A DNA stretch of 9,671 bases from an uncultured Oscillospiraceae bacterium (GCA_934546725.1 CAKTED010000043.1:1-9671); one strand, 5' to 3'; numbered from the stretch's first letter, positions 1 through 6,902 are shown. Numbers and translations: made by a program. The notes: generated by a model from the sequence alone, not told the origin.

Positions 1-87
1 GTTACTGCGGCAGAACCATTTGGGGGATTCTTCGCCTGCTTACGCAGGCTCTGAATGACGTGCAGGAGTTGAAGTGCGGTGCAGGGC
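1..87 (+). repeat. Repeat copy A (right arm, cut by window start)
   Basis: The right arm of the window's repeat family: GGGGATTC (23-30), a GCCTGC-ttac-GCAGGC hairpin (34-49) and the terminal TCTGAATGACG ending at 60. Bases 61-87 continue to resemble the bases after copy B (1257-1283; shared TGCAGGGC), so the repeated unit extends past the terminal motif. The left part lies outside the window. Confidence 0.8.
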
Positions 88-95
88 TGAGCACA

Positions 96-112
96 CCGTC
101 CGTGCCGGACGG
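96..112 (-). other. Stem-loop just downstream of the nucleotidyltransferase
   Basis: CCGTCCG and CGGACGG form a perfect 7-bp stem with a 3-base loop, five bases beyond the stop codon of the minus-strand gene. No T-run follows on the minus strand, so it is a poor intrinsic terminator. It may stabilise the 3' end or act with Rho; its role is inferred. Confidence 0.4.
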
Positions 113-117
113 GGCAG

Positions 118-1035
118 TTACCTCAGCGACGGCGGATACGTGCCGCATGCATGCAGCTTTGCAAGCTCGGATGCGACCTCGGCGCGATCCTCGATATACG
201 TCATGCCGAACCAGCGCCCGTCTGTTTGCAGGACGCGCACTGCAAGCTCGCCCGAGCGTATCATGCCGTCCGTCATTATTGGGAGCAGGCACTCGCTTTT
301 AACGTCGCCCGGGGCGAGACCGCGCAGAAAATCGTCGAAATATTTCTCCATCGCGCCGAATATCCACGGCGTATAGCCCCAGAAGTTCATGGAGACCAGC
401 GCCTCCGGATCAAGCTCGCGGCCTTCGTCGCTGCCCGCGCAGTCGCGGATGCTGCCGTCCGGCATGGCAAGAATCTTATACGTCTCTGTAACGCTCCTGA
501 GAAGCCCGCTCTCTGCGCTGCAAACTCCGCGCGTGACCGTTCCGTTCTCGCTGACGGTGTTCTTCAGCCGGTAACCGACCATGCAGGCCTCGCCCGTGGG
601 CGCAAGCTCCCTGAGCGCGCCGTACAGTACGGCAAAGGCCTCCGCACCGTAAAAATCATCTGCGTTTATCACGGCAAACGGCTCGTTAACCTCGCTTTTC
701 GCGCAGAGCACGGCGTGGACAGTGCCGAAGGGCTTGCTGCGTTCAGCGGGGATTTTGTAAAATTGCGGAACAGAGCTATAATCCTGGTAAACATATGATA
801 TGCTCACCTGCTGCCCATCCGGCGTTTTGAGGCGGGACATTGCACCTGCGCAGAGCGCCGAAATAACGTCGTGCATCTCCTGCTTTATAATGAAAACGAT
901 GCGCGAAAATCCGGCGCGCACGGCGTCATAAACCGAGTATTCCAGCAGTATCTCGCCGGACGGGCCGACGCCGTCTATCTGCTTGCAGCCGCCGTATCTG
1001 GAACCGAGCCCTGCGGCCATAACGACTAATGTCAC
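118..1035 (-). CDS. NTP_transferase-like nucleotidyltransferase
   Basis: A 305-residue cytosolic protein that resembles NDP-sugar pyrophosphorylases, which transfer a nucleotidyl group from an NTP to a sugar phosphate or similar phosphate. The N-terminus carries the nucleotide-binding glycine-rich loop AAGLGSRYGG followed by KQ (residues 7-19). A KPFGTVHAVL segment (about 101-110) matches the KPWGTGHAVL-type motif, and NADDFYG (124-130) supplies the probable metal-binding aspartates. Length fits a single-domain family member. The start is GTG at 1035, with GGAGG nine bases upstream; the glycine-rich loop begins seven residues in, so no longer start is needed. It is flanked on both sides by repeat elements, and no convincing promoter is visible upstream. 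A hairpin without a T-run lies just after the stop. The substrate cannot be read from the sequence; sugar phosphate or phosphocholine are both possible. Confidence 0.85.
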   Translation of the reverse strand: MTLVVMAAGLGSRYGGCKQIDGVGPSGEILLEYSVYDAVRAGFSRIVFIIKQEMHDVISALCAGAMSRLKTPDGQQVSISYVYQDYSSVPQFYKIPAERSKPFGTVHAVLCAKSEVNEPFAVINADDFYGAEAFAVLYGALRELAPTGEACMVGYRLKNTVSENGTVTRGVCSAESGLLRSVTETYKILAMPDGSIRDCAGSDEGRELDPEALVSMNFWGYTPWIFGAMEKYFDDFLRGLAPGDVKSECLLPIMTDGMIRSGELAVRVLQTDGRWFGMTYIEDRAEVASELAKLHACGTYPPSLR

Positions 1036-1080
1036 GATATTGATCCTCCATGATTGTCTGTGATTGTGGGTGCCGGGGGT

Positions 1081-1283
1081 ATGGGTGTGGTGTGGTGCGG
1101 TGGCAACAGTGGACGCGGGAGCCAGAAGTCTCCGTCATTCAGAGGCCACGCCAGTGGCCGTGGAATCCCCTGTGGAGGGGCATGGCAGTACGATGTCGTT
1201 ACCATGGTGGAACAATCCAGGGGATTCTTCGGTCGCTACGCTCCCTCTGAATGACGTGCGAGAGGGTGAGTGCGTTGCAGGGC
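1081..1283 (+). repeat. Repeat copy B (complete; core 1133-1256)
   Basis: The 124-base core begins CGTCATTCAGAGG and ends CCTCTGAATGACG, a perfect 13-base terminal inverted repeat. Inside are the left hairpin GGCCAC-gcca-GTGGCC (1144-1159), GAATCCCC, a local CCCCT-gtgg-AGGGG hairpin (1167-1180), a centre containing GTACGATGTCGTTACC, then GGGGATTC and the right arm. Upstream, a G/T-rich stretch ending in GTGGACGCGG (1081-1132) resembles the bases before copy E. Downstream, 1257-1283 resembles 61-87. Together with copy C this accounts for most of the 636-base gene-free gap; no gene is supported there. Confidence 0.9.
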
Positions 1284-1316
1284 GCGGGGATGACGGTTGA
1301 TAGGGAGTGCAGGCAT

Positions 1317-1643
1317 AGTGGACGCGGGGTCTGAAGGTTTCCGTCATTCAGAGGCCACACCAGTGGCCGTGGAATCCCCAATGGAGGGGCTTAAGAGTAC
1401 GATGTCGTTACCTGTATGAACCAACCGGGGGGATTGCGTCGTCGCAAAGTCCGCGGGGCTCCGCTTCCGCCTTGCGGCGAAAGCTACGTTCGCTCCCTTG
1501 CTCCTCCATCTCGGCCTAAGAGCCGCCGCTATGCGGCGGTTGGCCTCGAAACGCGCCTGCGGGCGCAGTTTTCGGCCGCGATCCGCTTCGCCGGGTTCGC
1601 GTCCGAGACGGGGATTGTCGCCTGCGGCTCCCTCTGAATGACG
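1317..1643 (+). repeat. Repeat copy C (expanded; core 1342-1643)
   Basis: It has the same left extension (GTGGACGCGG), terminal motif, left hairpin GGCCAC-acca-GTGGCC (1353-1368), GGAATCCCC and centre as copy B. The right arm is interrupted: a GGGGATT at about 1429 and a second at 1610 are separated by roughly 180 GC-rich bases, which hold a CCGCCGC-tat-GCGGCGG hairpin (1523-1539). The copy ends with CCTCTGAATGACG at 1643. Bases 1435-1454 match the repeat fragment at the 3' end of the CapA gene (6860-6879) for 20 of 20 positions. Confidence 0.85.
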
Positions 1644-1671
1644 AGTTTATCTTTATATCCCCCGTTTATCC

Positions 1672-2394
1672 TCAGAAAACTATCGTATAGCCCGGATGCA
1701 GTATCTCGTACAGCCCTATAAGGTACTCCGGGAAGACGAAGCGCAGAACGAGCGCTCCGGCAACGGCGAGGAGAACGCCCACCGCCATTAAAATGAGCTC
1801 CGCGCGGGCAAGATTGCGCTTGGCATATTTGCGGCAGCCTCCGCAGGCCCATACTATGGCGAAAATGAGACCAACAACAGGGATGCCCATCAGCAGGATC
1901 GCGCCGACGGTGCCCCATGTGCTCATGAGCGCCCAGCGGCTCTTTGCGCCGGGCTTTTCGGGATCGACGGGCGGCACGGGCGTGGGCGTAAATGCCGGAC
2001 GCTGCGGCTGGGCCGCCTGCTGAGGACGCACCGGCTGCTGAGCGTGAGCGGGCTGCGCGGGCTTCTGCGGCGCGGCGGGTGACTGAGCGGGCGCGGAAAA
2101 ATGCACCGTTTCCGTCCTCGGCGCGGCGGGCGCGGTAAACACCGGCTCCTTCTGCTCCAAAGCGGGCTGAACGGCAGGCTTTGCCTCCGGCGTCTCGGCT
2201 TTTGCCGCCTCCGCAGGAGCTGCCGGAGTTACCGGTGCGGCCGGAGTCCCCGTAACGGTTGGAATTACCGGAGTCTCCGTAACTGTCGGGGCGGCCGGAG
2301 CCGCCGGAGCATCCGCGGGCTGCGGCGCGCCGCAGTGCATGCAGAACTTCACTCCGTCCTCGATATCCAGGCCGCAGCTTACACATTTTTTCAT
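1672..2394 (-). CDS. Zinc-ribbon, Pro/Ala-rich membrane protein
   Basis: A 240-residue protein of unassigned function. The N-terminus is a zinc ribbon with paired CxxC knuckles (Cys4/Cys7 and Cys18/Cys21). Residues 24-150 form a low-complexity Pro/Ala/Thr/Gln-rich linker that is probably disordered. Two hydrophobic segments follow (about 160-183 and 199-221), joined by a basic turn (CGGCRKYAKRNLARAE). This suggests a membrane hairpin with the ribbon in the cytosol. The start is ATG at 2394 with an AAAGGATGG ribosome site upstream. It begins 25 bases after the SpoIIE phosphatase stop on the same strand and is probably the last gene of the hydrogenase operon. Similar short zinc-ribbon membrane proteins are common in Clostridia, from memory. 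A link to the hydrogenase signal is inferred from position only. Confidence 0.8.
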   Translation of the reverse strand: MKKCVSCGLDIEDGVKFCMHCGAPQPADAPAAPAAPTVTETPVIPTVTGTPAAPVTPAAPAEAAKAETPEAKPAVQPALEQKEPVFTAPAAPRTETVHFSAPAQSPAAPQKPAQPAHAQQPVRPQQAAQPQRPAFTPTPVPPVDPEKPGAKSRWALMSTWGTVGAILLMGIPVVGLIFAIVWACGGCRKYAKRNLARAELILMAVGVLLAVAGALVLRFVFPEYLIGLYEILHPGYTIVF

Positions 2395-2419
2395 ATATAT
2401 CCCATCCTTTCCAGAATAA

Positions 2420-3568
2420 TTAATAGCTTTCTATGATGACGACCTTGCCCATGGCGCGCAGACTCCTCGCCAGTGTTTCCACGGATTCGCGGCGCGGGCG
2501 AACGCCGAGCTGCTTGAACATTATGTCGCCATGCGCGGCGTTGAGCGCCGTGCCGAGCAGGAAGGTTATGATATCGCTGTTGCGCATCATCGTGCAGAAG
2601 CGCTCCACGACGCCGTCGCCCGAAAGAGCCTCGAGCGGCTCGTTTATAATGTTGCAGGCCTGGCTGAGCGTCATTGCGCCCTCAGCCACGAGATCCACGC
2701 CGTTTATGCGGTACTCCGGCGGATCGTTTGGCCGCGCGGGCGGGAGCGTCTCAACCCTTTCGCCCATGACCTTGGCGATGATATCCGTCGTGGTGGAGCC
2801 GCAGATCACCTTCGTGCCGCTGCAGCCGATAAGGCGGTTTACGAACTCGTTATCCTTCTGCTTTGAGCGCGGGGGACCCGTTGCGATAACAAGGTCGCGC
2901 GCCTCGCGGCACTGGAGGATGACCGCCGTTGTATCGTCGGCATGCACGCCGTCCGAAAGGATCGCCGTCATGTCCGTCAGGTTCTGCAATATCTGCGGGA
3001 AGTCCGGGTCAGGCGTGCCCATGGTTTTCTGCTTGTCGAGCCATTTGGCAACGCCCTCTGAGCCTATTCCCATGCCCATTCCGCTGCCCATGCCCGCCTG
3101 GCTCACGCCGTCGCTGAAGACGAGAATGGCGTCGCCGCGGTTGAGGTGGCCGTAGGCCTCACCGACGTAGTCGTATTTAGCTTTGTAGTAGCGCGGCTGG
3201 ATCACCTTGGCGAAGCCGCCGCGGATAAGTATCGGCTCCGGCGCCTCGTAGGAGAAGATGGCGTAGCTCCCGTCGCTCGTTACCTTGACGCAGGTGAAGG
3301 CGGCGTAGGGCGCTTCCTCGACCTTGGCGCGGTGCATCGAGTCCGCCACGAGCTGACAGCCCGTCTTGAAGCGGACGGAGCTTTTCAGCAGGCCCATCAG
3401 CTGCTCGGCGCAGGTGATGGCCGCGATATTGGCGTAAACGCCCGAGCCGATGCCGTCCGTTACGACGAGGTACGTTACCTCCACGGTGCGGTAGCACATG
3501 ACGTGGTCGCCGCAGACGCGGTAGCCGGTCTTTATGACCTGCTGGACAATGTCTTCAAAAAATCGCAA
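2420..3568 (-). CDS. SpoIIE-family (PP2C) protein serine phosphatase
   Basis: A 382-residue cytosolic protein. Residues 1 to about 220 form a PP2C/SpoIIE phosphatase domain with metal-binding acidic residues in the expected motifs: VVTDGIGSG (Asp38), LVFSDGVSQ (Asp153) and ADDTTAV (Asp211, Asp212). A second domain (about 225-382) contains CGSTTTDI and GVDLVAEGAMTLS, which recur, from memory, in phosphatases encoded beside PAS-type hydrogenases. The start is TTG at 3568, just 15 bases after the HydS-like stop, with a weak GGTGAT site; the family-like N-terminus MRFFEDIV supports it. The tight spacing implies translational coupling. A Gly/Met-rich loop (GMGSGMGMGIGS, 159-170) follows the second Asp motif. 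It probably dephosphorylates a protein partner in response to the hydrogenase sensor, but the partner is unknown. Confidence 0.9.
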   Translation of the reverse strand: MRFFEDIVQQVIKTGYRVCGDHVMCYRTVEVTYLVVTDGIGSGVYANIAAITCAEQLMGLLKSSVRFKTGCQLVADSMHRAKVEEAPYAAFTCVKVTSDGSYAIFSYEAPEPILIRGGFAKVIQPRYYKAKYDYVGEAYGHLNRGDAILVFSDGVSQAGMGSGMGMGIGSEGVAKWLDKQKTMGTPDPDFPQILQNLTDMTAILSDGVHADDTTAVILQCREARDLVIATGPPRSKQKDNEFVNRLIGCSGTKVICGSTTTDIIAKVMGERVETLPPARPNDPPEYRINGVDLVAEGAMTLSQACNIINEPLEALSGDGVVERFCTMMRNSDIITFLLGTALNAAHGDIMFKQLGVRPRRESVETLARSLRAMGKVVIIESY

Positions 3569-3583
3569 TCAAATCACCGCCGA

Positions 3584-5332
3584 TCAAACGTCGTGCTCCT
3601 CGTAAAGGTCTATCATGCGCTTTACGAGCTCCTCTGTCTTGGCCGTGTTGCGCCCCAGCTGGTGCGCCATTTCCTGGGAAAAGCTTATCTGGTGCTCCAG
3701 CAGCTCCTTGGCGTTATCGAGAAGCTGCTTTTTTATGAGGTTCATCTGCCCCTCGTCAAACTTCATGTGGGAAAGATCCGTGAACATGCCGACGTACTGC
3801 CTCTCGTCGCGCATGGCGTAGAGCGTTTCGTGGTAGCGCGTACCGTAATAGGTGCGGATGGCGTCCAGCTCGTCCGTGTCGCTGGCGGCAAGGGTCTCGA
3901 AATCCTGCGCGTCGAAGATGTAGGAGATGTGGCGGCCGAGAATGGAGTTGCTGCACATGAACATTTTGTGGAACGCGGGGTTCATATGTATGAGGTTCAG
4001 GTCATGGTCAAGGATGACTATGGCCGTGGGCGTGGTCTCAATGATGCGGTCGGCCCTCTGCTGTGCCAGGCGGCGCATGTAGGGGATGCACATCTCCGGC
4101 TCGGCCATGTTGCGCACGACGGCTATGGCGTTTTCGCGGCAGGAGCTGTAGCCGCAGGCGCCGCAGTTGAGCTGACGGCTCGGGTCGCTCTTGCCCGTCA
4201 GGCGGAAAACGTTCTGTATGGCCTCCTCGCTCACCTGCTCGTCCGCGCGTGTCTCAACGGCCACGAAGTCCGCCGAGGTGGCGACCCGCTCCGTGCCGTC
4301 CTTTTCGCCGCAGCCGAGCTTCGCGCTCTTTTCGGCGTAGGAGATAACGGCGTTCTTGCGGTAATATATGTTGCCGAGGTCGGAAAAGCCGGGGCCGTCG
4401 ATGCAGCCGCCGGGACAGAACAGCGGCTCAACGAGCTTGAAGTGGACAAGCTCGGGGTCAACGTCGAAGAAGGAGGTGACCTGCTTTGCGCCGGAAAGGG
4501 ACATTACCTCCGTGCTGGTGCCGTCGCTGGCCGCGCCGCAGGTCTTGAGCATGCCGCCGTCCACGGGGAAGAGGCGCGCCGTTTCGAGCGTTCCGCCGGA
4601 AAGCCCGGTGAAATCGAAGCTGCCGTCGGCAAGCAGGGAGAGATCTATCTTCGCCTCCTCCAGCCAGTCGAAAAGCTCGCGGAAGGTTATTACGACGTCC
4701 ACGGCGTCACGGTTTTCCGGGCGCAGAGCCTCGGCCTTCTTCGCGGCGCAGGGGCCGATGAACACCACGGCGCAGTCCTCGCCGTAGCGCTGCTTGAGCA
4801 TGCGCCCGTGCGCCACCATGGGGGAGACTACGGGGATCATGCGCGAGAGCGCTTCGTGGTGATATTTTTCAACGTAGCTCACAACGGCGGGACATGCCGT
4901 GCATATGCTCGCGGCGGGCACGCAGTCAAGACTGCGGTCGGAAACGAGCTTCGCGCCCTCGGCGGTCTCGGAGACGTAGGTAAAGCCGAGCAGGCGCAGA
5001 GCTGTCGGCAGCTTATACAGCTGCCCGGCAGGCAGCGCGGCGGCAAAGGACGGCGCGATGCTCGCGGCAACGGGGCGGCCCGAGACGAGCAGCTCGCGCA
5101 CCTCGTCGAGCGTGCTGACGATGTATTTCGCGTGCTGGGGACATTGGCGCACGCAGGTGCCGCAGTGGATGCACAGCTCCTGCTCTATATGCGCCTGGCT
5201 GTTCGTTATGCGGATGGCCTTTACGGGACATGCGCGCACGCAGCGGTAGCAGTCCTGACATTGAGCGACGTTCGTGTCCACGACCTTACATACGGCGGTG
5301 GGACCGGACGCGGTGTTTTCTGCTCCGTTCAT
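3584..5332 (-). CDS. HydS-like sensory [FeFe] hydrogenase with PAS domain
   Basis: A 582-residue protein counted from ATG 5332. Domains in order: two [4Fe-4S] ferredoxin motifs (Cys25/28/31/35 and 54/57/60/64), a hydrogenase H-domain, a third Fe-S motif CGACGYSSC (390-398, with Cys415 as possible fourth ligand), a PAS domain (about 429-522) and a helical tail. The four H-cluster cysteines are present as TACP (Cys147), GPCAAKK (Cys195) and FCPGGC (Cys306, Cys310). The cysteine used for proton transfer in catalytic enzymes (first Cys of TSCCP) is Ala146, as reported for Thermotoga HydS. This fits a group C-type H2 or redox sensor rather than a bulk catalyst. It heads the operon with the phosphatase. 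A GTG at 5341 would add three residues; ATG 5332 is preferred because GGATGTGAT precedes it at good spacing. Confidence 0.9.
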   Translation of the reverse strand: MNGAENTASGPTAVCKVVDTNVAQCQDCYRCVRACPVKAIRITNSQAHIEQELCIHCGTCVRQCPQHAKYIVSTLDEVRELLVSGRPVAASIAPSFAAALPAGQLYKLPTALRLLGFTYVSETAEGAKLVSDRSLDCVPAASICTACPAVVSYVEKYHHEALSRMIPVVSPMVAHGRMLKQRYGEDCAVVFIGPCAAKKAEALRPENRDAVDVVITFRELFDWLEEAKIDLSLLADGSFDFTGLSGGTLETARLFPVDGGMLKTCGAASDGTSTEVMSLSGAKQVTSFFDVDPELVHFKLVEPLFCPGGCIDGPGFSDLGNIYYRKNAVISYAEKSAKLGCGEKDGTERVATSADFVAVETRADEQVSEEAIQNVFRLTGKSDPSRQLNCGACGYSSCRENAIAVVRNMAEPEMCIPYMRRLAQQRADRIIETTPTAIVILDHDLNLIHMNPAFHKMFMCSNSILGRHISYIFDAQDFETLAASDTDELDAIRTYYGTRYHETLYAMRDERQYVGMFTDLSHMKFDEGQMNLIKKQLLDNAKELLEHQISFSQEMAHQLGRNTAKTEELVKRMIDLYEEHDV

Positions 5333-5431
5333 TAATATCACATCCGATTATCCATATATTTTTTCGCCCCACGACTGCGGGCGCGCGTCATGGGACGGCT
5401 GAGATACCATATATATAATCCTTCATATTAT

Positions 5432-5460
5432 ATAATAAGGCCTTGCGGGCAAAAAATCAA
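5432..5460 (-). promoter_or_regulatory. Predicted sigma-A promoter of the hydrogenase operon
   Basis: On the minus strand, TTGATT (5455-5460) and TATTAT (5432-5437) are separated by exactly 17 bases in an AT-rich stretch. Transcription would start near 5425, leaving a leader of about 90 bases before the HydS-like gene. Confidence 0.6.
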
Positions 5461-5518
5461 TAGTAAAACCTTTCCGCAAAAAAGTTTACAGCCGCTTCAC
5501 AAACTGCTTTGGGCCCGG

Positions 5519-5547
5519 TTGCAAAACATACGCGCGTTATGTATAAT
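5519..5547 (+). promoter_or_regulatory. Predicted upstream promoter toward the CapA gene
   Basis: TTGCAA (5519-5524), a 17-base spacer and a perfect TATAAT (5542-5547). Transcription would begin at about 5554, at the left edge of repeat copy D, so the repeat would form the leader RNA. Confidence 0.6.
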
Positions 5548-5559
5548 AATATATAACAG

Positions 5560-5675
5560 GGCGTGGAATCCCATATGGAGGGGCAGTAGAGTCAGTTATC
5601 GTTACCATGCTGGAACCATCGGGGGATTCAGAGCCTGCTTGCGCAGGCTCTGAATGACGAAAATATTCTTCACAT
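5560..5675 (+). repeat. Repeat copy D (left terminus missing)
   Basis: It starts at GGCGTGGAATCCC, lacking the outer CGTCATTCAGAG and left hairpin. It keeps the centre with CGTTACC and the right arm. The right arm is a perfect 12-bp stem, TTCAGAGCCTGC (5627-5638) and GCAGGCTCTGAA (5643-5654), with a ttgc loop, ending in TGAATGACG at 5659. The following AT-rich bases (to CTTCACA, about 5674) resemble those after copy E. Confidence 0.85.
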
Positions 5676-5692
5676 GCTCAAAGTGCAGAAAA

Positions 5693-5701
5693 TGGTATAA
5701 T
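5693..5701 (+). promoter_or_regulatory. Extended -10 promoter for the CapA gene
   Basis: TGGTATAAT is an extended -10 element with a perfect TATAAT hexamer (5696-5701). No good -35 lies at 16-18 bases; TTCACA (5669-5674) is 21 bases away. The start would be near 5708, about 31 bases before the CapA start codon. Confidence 0.5.
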
Positions 5702-5738
5702 AAACTCATGAAAAGGAAAAAGCGGAGGAGATGGGAAC

Positions 5739-6902
5739 ATGAAAAAGAGAAAAATGCTCTCGCTGCTGCTGCTTCTGCTGCTTGCGGGCTGCGCGCGGGA
5801 CGAAGCGCCGCCGGAGCATGCCGCGGAGCCGCCAGGTGTGGGCGGCGGGCTGAGAGTGCAGCCAACGGCTCCCGCGTCACCGGAGCCGACGGAGGAACCG
5901 GAAGCGACGCCGACGCCCGACCCGAACGTGGACGCGGACGGCAACGTTCATTATAAAATAAGCTTCGCCGGGGACTGCACCCTCGGCTCGGACTATGACG
6001 TTTACGGTGCACCGGGCAGCCTCGTCGAGCTCGTCGGCAGTGATTATGATTATCCTTTTACATATGCGCGCGAGTATTTCGAGGCGGACGATTTTACGCT
6101 GGTGAACCTTGAGTGCGCGCTGACGAGCCGCACGGAGCATAAGGATAAGGTCTTCTGCTTTCGCGGACCGCCGGAATATGCCCGCATCCTCTCCGGCAGC
6201 GGCGTTGAATGCGCCGTTCTGGCGAATAACCACAGCGGGGACTACGGCGCGGCCGGTCTTGAGGATACAAAGGAGGCGCTGAGCGCCGAGAGCGTCGGCT
6301 ATGTCGCGGACGGCGGAACGTATCTTTACGAAACCCCGCGCGGGCTGAAGATCGGCGTATGCGCCTATTTCAGCGGCTGCCCCACGCTGAAAAGCGACAT
6401 TCAGAGCCTGCGCGCGGCGGGCGCGCAGCTCGTGATAGCCTCGTTCCACTTCGGCGAGGAGGGGTACTATACCCCGTCCGGCAGCCAGGTGTATACGGCG
6501 CGCGCCGCGATAGACGCGGGCGCGGACATCGTTTTCGGCACGCACCCGCATGTGCTCCAGCGCATCGAAAGCTATGGGCGCGGCATAATTTATTACAGCC
6601 TCGGCAACTTCTGCTTCGGCGGCAACCGTAATCCGAAGGATAAGGATACGGCGATAATCGTGCAGGACGTGGCGCTCACGCCCTCGGGCGGGCTCATCAT
6701 TGGCCAGACGGAGGCCGTTCCGTTCCGCCTCAGCTCCGAGCCGGGGTATAACGATTACCGCCCCATGCCCTATGAGGAGGGCAGCGAGGAGTACGCGCGC
6801 GTCCTTGCAAAGCTTGACGGCAGTCTTGTACCGGAGCCGATAGTAAAGACCCCCGCGCCTGCGTCGTCGCAAAGTCCGCTCGACTCCGTTTCCTCTGAAT
6901 GA
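5739..6902 (+). CDS. CapA-family lipoprotein (PGA_cap metallophosphatase-like)
   Basis: A 387-residue exported protein. Residues 1-18 form a lipoprotein signal (basic MKKRK, a leucine run, then LAGC with Cys18 as lipidation site), followed by a Pro/Glu-rich linker to about residue 64. The CapA fold shows its usual motifs in order: FAGDCTLG (76-83), NLECALT (123-129), ANNH (162-165), SFHFGEE (235-241), GTHPHVLQ (267-274) and YSLGNFCFGG (286-295). The family includes the poly-gamma-glutamate capsule protein CapA, but most members lack capsule genes and their substrate is unknown; no such genes are nearby here. The start has GGAGGAG at 5724-5730. The final 13 residues (375-387) and the TGA are encoded by a repeat fragment, so the natural C-terminus has probably been replaced. 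A weak acidic linker follows the core domain. Confidence 0.88.
   Translation: MKKRKMLSLLLLLLLAGCARDEAPPEHAAEPPGVGGGLRVQPTAPASPEPTEEPEATPTPDPNVDADGNVHYKISFAGDCTLGSDYDVYGAPGSLVELVGSDYDYPFTYAREYFEADDFTLVNLECALTSRTEHKDKVFCFRGPPEYARILSGSGVECAVLANNHSGDYGAAGLEDTKEALSAESVGYVADGGTYLYETPRGLKIGVCAYFSGCPTLKSDIQSLRAAGAQLVIASFHFGEEGYYTPSGSQVYTARAAIDAGADIVFGTHPHVLQRIESYGRGIIYYSLGNFCFGGNRNPKDKDTAIIVQDVALTPSGGLIIGQTEAVPFRLSSEPGYNDYRPMPYEEGSEEYARVLAKLDGSLVPEPIVKTPAPASSQSPLDSVSSE

Larger units (their letters stand above)
5342..5559. other. Divergent intergenic region, left part
   Basis: A non-coding stretch between the hydrogenase operon and the CapA gene. It is markedly AT-rich around 5407-5470 and 5540-5557 compared with the surrounding genes, and it holds one predicted promoter on each strand. 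No convincing gene, tRNA or operator is visible. Confidence 0.6.

Noticed and set aside
1133..1256. Target-site duplication around the repeat cores
   Set aside because: No consistent direct duplication flanks copies B, D or E by eye. The flanks are partly repeated themselves, so insertion boundaries are uncertain.
1135..1347. Short minus-strand frames with shared MTET...RVH N-termini (also ending at 1138 and 6959)
   Set aside because: The shared start comes from the repeat's left terminus and extension. The frames diverge at once and have no ribosome site or domain, so the similarity reflects the DNA repeat, not a protein family.
1133..1643. CRISPR array
   Set aside because: The repeats are long, palindromic and unevenly spaced, without uniform short spacers or cas genes.
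1529..2386. A 285-codon minus-strand frame overlapping the zinc-ribbon gene
   Set aside because: It is Arg/Gly/Ser-rich and out of frame with a zinc-ribbon protein that has clear CxxC pairs and membrane segments. It also runs into the repeat.
3146..5335. A 729-codon open frame on the plus strand across the hydrogenase and phosphatase genes
   Set aside because: It is the antisense shadow of two genes with intact family motifs, has biased Val/Ala/Gly/Arg composition and shows no recognisable domain.
5708..5956. An ATG at 5708 as an alternative or overlapping start before the CapA gene
   Set aside because: It is in a different frame from CapA and lacks its own ribosome site. The lipoprotein signal and GGAGGAG site support 5739.
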